This document shows, piece by piece, positions 31,528 to 35,891 of a stretch of 35,891 nt of DNA. The DNA comes from Lachnospiraceae bacterium UBA2864. GTDB taxonomy: Bacteria > Bacillota > Clostridia > Lachnospirales > Lachnospiraceae. The stretch covers positions 24,230-60,120 of the forward strand of contig DEFA01000016.1 in assembly GCA_002350525.1 (NCBI GenBank), in the 5' to 3' direction. The notes under the pieces were generated by a model. It was not told the origin of the DNA. It ran no database searches and was given only the letters and a program-made list of their open reading frames with translations. The position numbers were made by a program, and so were the translations under genes. How positions within the stretch are numbered: the first letter of the stretch is position 1; the number at the start of each line of letters is the position of its first letter.

Positions 31528-31579
31528 ACTGTTCAGTGGGAAATTAAGATAATTTTTAATGCCCTGCTGAACAGTTTTG
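31528..31579 (+). terminator. Probable terminator after yebC
   Basis: ACTGTTCAG (31528-31536) pairs perfectly with CTGAACAGT (31567-31575), followed by TTTT overlap and G. The loop is long (30 bases) but contains a further GGG/CCC pairing. The T tract is short, so efficiency may be modest. Confidence 0.6.
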
Positions 31580-31624
31580 TGGTAAAATAAGAATGTAATT
31601 CGAAAAAGAGAAGGGGGACGGCTT

Positions 31625-32191
31625 ATGGATAAAAAGTTTGTGATTACAATAGCAAGACAACACTATACCGGTGGACTGAAGATAGGTAAGCTTCTGGCCG
31701 AAGAACTCGGTGTTCACTGCTATGACAGTGAGCTGTTCACCCTTGTTTCATCAGATGATGATAAAGAGACCAGAGCGGCACATGATCAGCGTCTGAAAGG
31801 TACGGGACTGTATGATGTTTCCGATGAGTCAAACATTTTTGATTATCAGTCTCAGATCATAAGAGATATAGCCGACAGAGAGTCCTGCATTATAGTAGGG
31901 AGATGTTCGAACTTTATCTTAAGAGACAGGCCTGATACGATCAGCGTCTTTATACATGCGCCGGAGAAGTTCCGCATAAAGAGAGCGTCATCGGTTCATT
32001 ATATGTCTGATTCTGAACTTGCGGCATATCTTAAGAAGGCGGATGATAAGAAAGCTGAGTATTACGAGTATCATACCGGATATAAGTGGTATGATGTTAC
32101 TCAGTACGATCTGTCGGTGGATTGCGAGAAGTTCGGCATCCGCGGATGTGTTGATTACATCAAAAAGTATACGGAAATGAGATTTTCATAG
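31625..32191 (+). CDS. Cytidylate-kinase-like protein
   Basis: A 188-residue P-loop protein resembling the cytidylate kinase-like family (Pfam Cytidylate_kin2). It has VITIARQHYTGGLKIGKLLAEELGVHCYDSELF at the N-terminus, where related proteins usually read SREYGSGGREIGK, so the nucleotide loop is altered (Tyr-Thr-Gly-Gly). IIVGRCSNFIL and FRIKRASSVH (lid Arg) are present. It is shorter than housekeeping CMP kinase (about 215-225 residues) and is common in Lachnospiraceae with unknown substrate. AAGGGGG precedes ATG 31625. glgA follows after 17 bp, which hints at co-transcription but not function. Confidence 0.8.
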   Translation: MDKKFVITIARQHYTGGLKIGKLLAEELGVHCYDSELFTLVSSDDDKETRAAHDQRLKGTGLYDVSDESNIFDYQSQIIRDIADRESCIIVGRCSNFILRDRPDTISVFIHAPEKFRIKRASSVHYMSDSELAAYLKKADDKKAEYYEYHTGYKWYDVTQYDLSVDCEKFGIRGCVDYIKKYTEMRFS

Positions 32192-32208
32192 ATCAGGAGG
32201 CTACGCCT

Positions 32209-33645
32209 ATGAAGAAGATTGCTTATATTGCTTCGGAATGTGTACCGTTTATTAAAACAGGCGGTCTTGCGGATGTTGTCGGTACGTTGCCGAAGAAGTT
32301 CGACAGATCAAAGTATGATGTAAGAATCATTATGCCGAACTATATGTGCCTGCCTGCAAAGTTCAAGAATAATATGAAGTATATAACGCATTTTCATATG
32401 GACATCGGCTGGAAGCAGCAGTATGTAGGTGTTATGTACATGGAATACGAAGGCGTTCCGGTTTATTTCATTGATAATGAATATTATTTTAACGGATTTA
32501 ATATATATGGTGATGTTAAGTGGGATATAGAAAAGTTCTGCTATTTCTGTAAAGCGGCACTTTCCATACTTCCGGGAATCGGATTCAGACCGGACATCGT
32601 GCACTGTCATGACTGGCAGTCGGGACTTGTACCGGTTTATCTTAAAACCTTGTTTGCGGGTAATCCGTTCTATCAGGGAATCAAGTCCGTTATGACTATT
32701 CATAATCTCCAGTTTCAGGGAAGATGGGATATCAAGACTGTTCAGGAGTATTCAGGACTTCCGAATGAGCTTTTCACACCTGATAAGCTGGAAATGAATA
32801 AGGACGCAAGCATGCTTAAGGGCGGCCTTTGTTACGCCGATAAGATCACAACTGTTTCAAACACTTATGCGCATGAGATTCAGACACCTTACTACGGCGA
32901 AGGGCTTGACGGCCTGCTTCGGGCTCGCTGGCAGTCGTTGTGGGGAATCGTGAACGGAATCGATTACGATACCTATAATCCGAAAACTGATTCGGCGCTT
33001 GAGGCGAAGTATGATCTCAGAAATTTCAAGAAGAACAGATTGAAGAACAAGCTCGCACTTCAGAAAAAACTCGGACTTCCGGAAGATCCGAACGCATATC
33101 TTATGGGTATTGTATCCAGGCTTACGGATCAGAAGGGACTTGATATAATTGACAGAGCCATGAATGATATGATGACTGACGGCACTCAGCTTGTTGTGCT
33201 CGGTACGGGTGACAGACGATATGAGGATATGTTCAGATATTATCAGGGCATTCATCCGGCTAAGGTGTCGGCGAACATTTACTTCAGCGACGAATTGTCA
33301 CATCAGATTTACGGAGGATGTGACAGCATACTTGTTCCATCGCGATTTGAGCCTTGCGGACTTACACAGCTTATGGCACTCAGATATGGTGCGCTGCCGA
33401 TAGTACGCGAAACGGGAGGACTTAAGGATACGGTTATTCCGTATAATGAGTTTGAAGGAACGGGAACGGGATTCTCGTTTGCAAATTATGATTCCAGAGA
33501 CCTGCTTAATACTATCAATTATTCGAAGAGAGCATTCTTTGATGATAAGGATGCGTGGACAGCTATGCAGAAGAGAGCCATGCAGCAGGATTACAGCTGG
33601 GATACATCAGCTAAGATCTATGAGCAGCTGTATGATGAACTGTAA
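32209..33645 (+). CDS. glgA: Glycogen synthase (ADP-glucose type)
   Basis: A GT5-family starch/glycogen synthase extending alpha-1,4-glucan from ADP-glucose. The 478 residues include the N-terminal KTGGLADVVGTLPK motif with Lys16 for ADP-glucose binding, IVHCHDWQSGLVPVYLK, TIHNLQFQGRWD, VNGIDYDTYNP, the second-domain GIVSRLTDQKGLD, and the catalytic VPSRFEPCGLTQLMALRYG. AGGAGG precedes ATG 32209. No other glg gene is adjacent. A terminator follows at 33728-33754. Confidence 0.97.
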   Translation: MKKIAYIASECVPFIKTGGLADVVGTLPKKFDRSKYDVRIIMPNYMCLPAKFKNNMKYITHFHMDIGWKQQYVGVMYMEYEGVPVYFIDNEYYFNGFNIYGDVKWDIEKFCYFCKAALSILPGIGFRPDIVHCHDWQSGLVPVYLKTLFAGNPFYQGIKSVMTIHNLQFQGRWDIKTVQEYSGLPNELFTPDKLEMNKDASMLKGGLCYADKITTVSNTYAHEIQTPYYGEGLDGLLRARWQSLWGIVNGIDYDTYNPKTDSALEAKYDLRNFKKNRLKNKLALQKKLGLPEDPNAYLMGIVSRLTDQKGLDIIDRAMNDMMTDGTQLVVLGTGDRRYEDMFRYYQGIHPAKVSANIYFSDELSHQIYGGCDSILVPSRFEPCGLTQLMALRYGALPIVRETGGLKDTVIPYNEFEGTGTGFSFANYDSRDLLNTINYSKRAFFDDKDAWTAMQKRAMQQDYSWDTSAKIYEQLYDEL

Positions 33646-33727
33646 ATAGTCTGTTATGATATGCATGTGATATGTATATAGAATTTAGGCAGAAGAGATA
33701 AGATTTAAACATTTATTATAATGAAAG

Positions 33728-33757
33728 CCCCCGACAGGTACAAAATGTCGGGGGTTT
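33728..33757 (+). terminator. Intrinsic terminator after glgA
   Basis: CCCCCGACA (33728-33736) and TGTCGGGGG (33746-33754) form a perfect 9-bp GC-rich stem over a 9-base loop, followed by TTTATATT. An ATG at 33721 opens a frame through the stem into rqcH, but the stem makes that start unlikely. A TATAAT at 33717-33722 lies just before the stem. Confidence 0.8.
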
Positions 33758-33774
33758 ATATTAGGGATAGAATT

Positions 33775-35646
33775 ATGGCATTTGATGGATATACGATAAG
33801 TGGAATAGTGAAGGAACTGCGGCGCAGGGCGATAGGCGGAAGGATCAACAAGATTCAGCAGACTGAGGCGGATGAGATAGATCTTGTCATAAAGAATGGC
33901 AAGGAGAATAATCTTAAGCTGATGATATCTGTAAATCCGAGCCTGCCTCTTGTCTATCTTACAGACAGTTTTAAGCCTGCTCCGATGACAGCGCCGAACT
34001 TCTGTATGCTTCTCAGAAAACATATCGGAAGCGGAAGAGTTCTGGATATAGTTCAGCCCGGGTTTGACAGAATAATAGACTTCGTGTTTGAACATCTCGA
34101 TGAAATGGGAGATGTGCGTCATAAGCATCTTATCGTTGAACTTATGGGAAGACACAGCAATATCATATTTACGGATGAATCGGGAAAGATACTCGACTCG
34201 ATAAAGAGAGTGCCGCTTGATGTGAGCAGCGTGCGTCAGGTCCTTCCGGGAATGCAGTATGAGGCACCGCATGCGGAAGGAAAGGTAGATCCGAGAAAAA
34301 TAACACAGGATTGTTTTACAACGGAGCTTCTTGGGACACCGGGGATGGTTGCGAAAGTTATCAGTAACGGATTGAACGGTATTGCCTATGTCACAGCGAA
34401 TGAGATATGTGAGAGAGCGGGTACGGACGGCGGAACAAGTACATCGGAACTTCGGGACAGCGATAAAGAGATGTTGTGGAAGGCGTTTCAGGAGGTGATG
34501 AGTTATGCTGCCGAAGAGACCGGACCGGGTGCGGTGCAGGAAAATCTGTCAGATGGAAAAACAGGAGACGGACCTTGCATCTATATGGAAGCCGATACTC
34601 CGAAGGATTATAGTATAGTTCCATTTAAAGTATACAGTAATCTCACGGCGGTTGAATGTGACTCTGTTTCGGAGATGCTCCGCAGTTTCTATCAGATGAA
34701 GAATGACCGTGTGCGGGTGAATCAAAAGACATCCGAGCTTAAGCATATAGTCGGAACGGCTATAGAACGTACGGCAAAGAAACTTGACCTGCAGAGGAAT
34801 CAGATGAAAGATACTGAAGACAGAGATAAGTATAAAGTTTACGGAGAACTTCTTAATACTTACGGATATTCACTCGGACCGGATGAAAGGGAGCTGAAAT
34901 GCATTAATTATTATGATGGTAAAGAGATAAGAATCCCTATTCCGGAAGGACTGGATGCACGTGAAGCGAGTCAGAAATACTTTGATAAATATAATAAGAA
35001 AAAGAGGACGGCGGCAGCGCTCGAAACGCAGCTTGTTGAGTCTGAAAATGAACTGGAATATCTTAAGAGTGTTCAGCTCTCCCTCGGGATTGCGACAGAT
35101 GAAAATGATATAAAAGAGATCAGAAGAGAACTTATCGATTCGGGATTCCTGAGAGGAAGTGCTGCGGAAAGAGTTAAGAACGGTGCCGGAAGAGCGGGTT
35201 CCGGGAAAAAAGGAAAAGGTAAATCCGGCAGCGCCAAAAACGGCTCAAAAGGTATAAAGAATAGTGAGAAAGGTAAGCCGCTTCATTATGTATCATCTGA
35301 CGGATATGACATATTTGTGGGAAAGAACAATACACAGAACGATGAGCTTACATTTCATATGGCTTCCGCAAATGATATGTGGTTCCATGCCAAGAAGGCT
35401 CCGGGATCTCATGTGATCGTAAGAAGAAACAGGGAGGAAGAACTTCCGGATGCTACATATCTTGAAGCGGCAAGACTGGCTGCATATTATTCGTCGGTAG
35501 AAAGTGATAAAGTGGAGATAGATTATACCGAAAGAAAGAATCTGAAGAAACCGCCTGCTTCAAATCCCGGATATGTTATATATCATACGAATTACTCCAT
35601 GATGGCAGAGAAGAAGATAGATGATATCAGGGAAGCTGAAAGTTAA
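33775..35646 (+). CDS. rqcH: Rqc2-type NFACT protein RqcH
   Basis: A ribosome-associated quality-control factor that recruits alanyl-tRNA to obstructed 50S subunits and adds C-terminal Ala tails marking stalled products for degradation. ATG 33775 gives 623 residues starting MAFDGYTISGIVKELR, the typical N-terminus. NFACT-N carries the conserved Asp98-Arg99 pair (PGFDRIIDF), needed for tailing in B. subtilis. A coiled coil occupies about 325-460. A Gly/Lys/Ser-rich linker (about 465-495) is unusually basic. The C-terminal NFACT-R domain has DGYDIFVGKNNTQNDELT and DMWFHAKKAPGSHVIV. The older name is fibronectin-binding protein. The ribosome site is a weak AGGGA. Confidence 0.94.
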   Translation: MAFDGYTISGIVKELRRRAIGGRINKIQQTEADEIDLVIKNGKENNLKLMISVNPSLPLVYLTDSFKPAPMTAPNFCMLLRKHIGSGRVLDIVQPGFDRIIDFVFEHLDEMGDVRHKHLIVELMGRHSNIIFTDESGKILDSIKRVPLDVSSVRQVLPGMQYEAPHAEGKVDPRKITQDCFTTELLGTPGMVAKVISNGLNGIAYVTANEICERAGTDGGTSTSELRDSDKEMLWKAFQEVMSYAAEETGPGAVQENLSDGKTGDGPCIYMEADTPKDYSIVPFKVYSNLTAVECDSVSEMLRSFYQMKNDRVRVNQKTSELKHIVGTAIERTAKKLDLQRNQMKDTEDRDKYKVYGELLNTYGYSLGPDERELKCINYYDGKEIRIPIPEGLDAREASQKYFDKYNKKKRTAAALETQLVESENELEYLKSVQLSLGIATDENDIKEIRRELIDSGFLRGSAAERVKNGAGRAGSGKKGKGKSGSAKNGSKGIKNSEKGKPLHYVSSDGYDIFVGKNNTQNDELTFHMASANDMWFHAKKAPGSHVIVRRNREEELPDATYLEAARLAAYYSSVESDKVEIDYTERKNLKKPPASNPGYVIYHTNYSMMAEKKIDDIREAES

Positions 35647-35721
35647 ACGACTGTATGTCGGTGAGAAAACCGTGAAAATATATAATCGGATCTGAATGAT
35701 CCTAATACTAAGGTGAGACAA

Positions 35722-35891
35722 ATGATAAATATAGTACTGCATGAACCGGAGATACCTTATAATACCGGAAATATAGGAAGAACCTGTGAACTTACCGGGG
35801 CAAGACTCCATCTTATCAGACCTTTCGGCTTTATACTTAACGATAAGATGATCAAGAGAGCCGGAATGGACTACTGGGACAGGGTAGATGT
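35722..35891 (+). CDS. trmL: tRNA (cytidine-34-2'-O)-methyltransferase, 3' end cut by window
   Basis: The first 56 codons of a SpoU/TrmH-fold methyltransferase that modifies the wobble base of tRNA-Leu. The N-terminus MINIVLHEPEIPYNTGNIGRTCELTGARLHLIRPFGF is closely family-typical, with PxNTGNIGRTC as signature and the GMDYW segment that follows. AGGTGAG lies shortly before ATG 35722. The gene runs past the right edge. Confidence 0.93.
   Translation, partial: MINIVLHEPEIPYNTGNIGRTCELTGARLHLIRPFGFILNDKMIKRAGMDYWDRVD

Noticed and set aside
33721..33774. Extended N-terminus of rqcH from ATG 33721
   Set aside because: The extra 18 codons encode a perfect terminator stem, and MAFDGYTISGIVKEL at 33775 is the usual NFACT start.
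35678..35690. TATAAT before trmL as a promoter
   Set aside because: No -35-like hexamer lies 16-18 bases upstream, so it is not supported beyond the -10 match.

Overview
The window is a stretch of chromosome from a low-to-moderate GC, Gram-positive anaerobe, most likely a member of the Lachnospiraceae (Butyrivibrio/Lachnospira-like). The grounds are a FabK-type (FMN) enoyl-ACP reductase inside a fatty-acid synthesis operon, a CIRCE/HrcA site, a PspA/YdjG/YdjH/YdjI-type membrane-stress cluster, RqcH, strong AGGAGG-type ribosome sites and dense same-strand gene packing. No phage, insertion sequence, CRISPR array, tRNA or rRNA was seen. All genes but one read on the + strand, and two are cut by the window edges (a YigZ-family protein at the left, TrmL at the right).

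Layout. 1-5800: YigZ-family end, a membrane-anchored HtrA protease, tgt-yajC, a lipoprotein, a membrane protein of unknown function and exodeoxyribonuclease III. 5816-8378: a heavy-metal/manganese exporter-like permease meets a minus-strand acyl-CoA synthetase tail to tail; the genes overlap by 71 bp and the synthetase terminator lies inside the permease coding sequence. 8379-8624: a compact divergent control region (two back-to-back promoters, a 21-bp palindrome, and two inverted copies of a 13-bp site). 8625-15729: the fatty-acid operon acpP-accD-accA-fabK-fabD-fabG-fabF-fabZ, closed by a MarR-type regulator. fabH, accB and accC are not in it. 15730-16051: intergenic region with dyads and the operon terminator.

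16052-22055: an AraC-type regulator, a small alarmone synthetase, a 178-nt highly structured noncoding element (17511-17688), a NUDIX hydrolase, then pspA and three partner genes (zinc ribbon, TPM domain, SPFH domain) matching the Bacillus pspA-ydjGHI stress operon. 22168-24937: clpB with its own sigma-A-like promoter, a perfect CIRCE operator and a strong terminator. 24959-33645: phenylacetate-CoA ligase, a membrane-anchored C39-like protein that has lost its catalytic Cys and His, the NAD(P)HX repair enzyme, alanine racemase, a CorC/HlyC CBS protein, a YebC-family protein, a cytidylate-kinase-like protein and glycogen synthase. 33775-35891: rqcH and the start of trmL.

How it fits together: most of this is core housekeeping (lipid synthesis, protein quality control, cell wall precursor, glycogen). 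The least explained item is the 178-nt element between the alarmone synthetase and the NUDIX gene. It folds on paper into one closing stem enclosing a 22-bp hairpin, a short triloop hairpin and a branched arm with two C-GAA-G triloop hairpins, with G-U wobbles in one stem. Other items worth a look are the operator architecture of the lipid operon, the C39 pseudo-peptidase, and terminators that sit only 14-24 bases before the next start codon.
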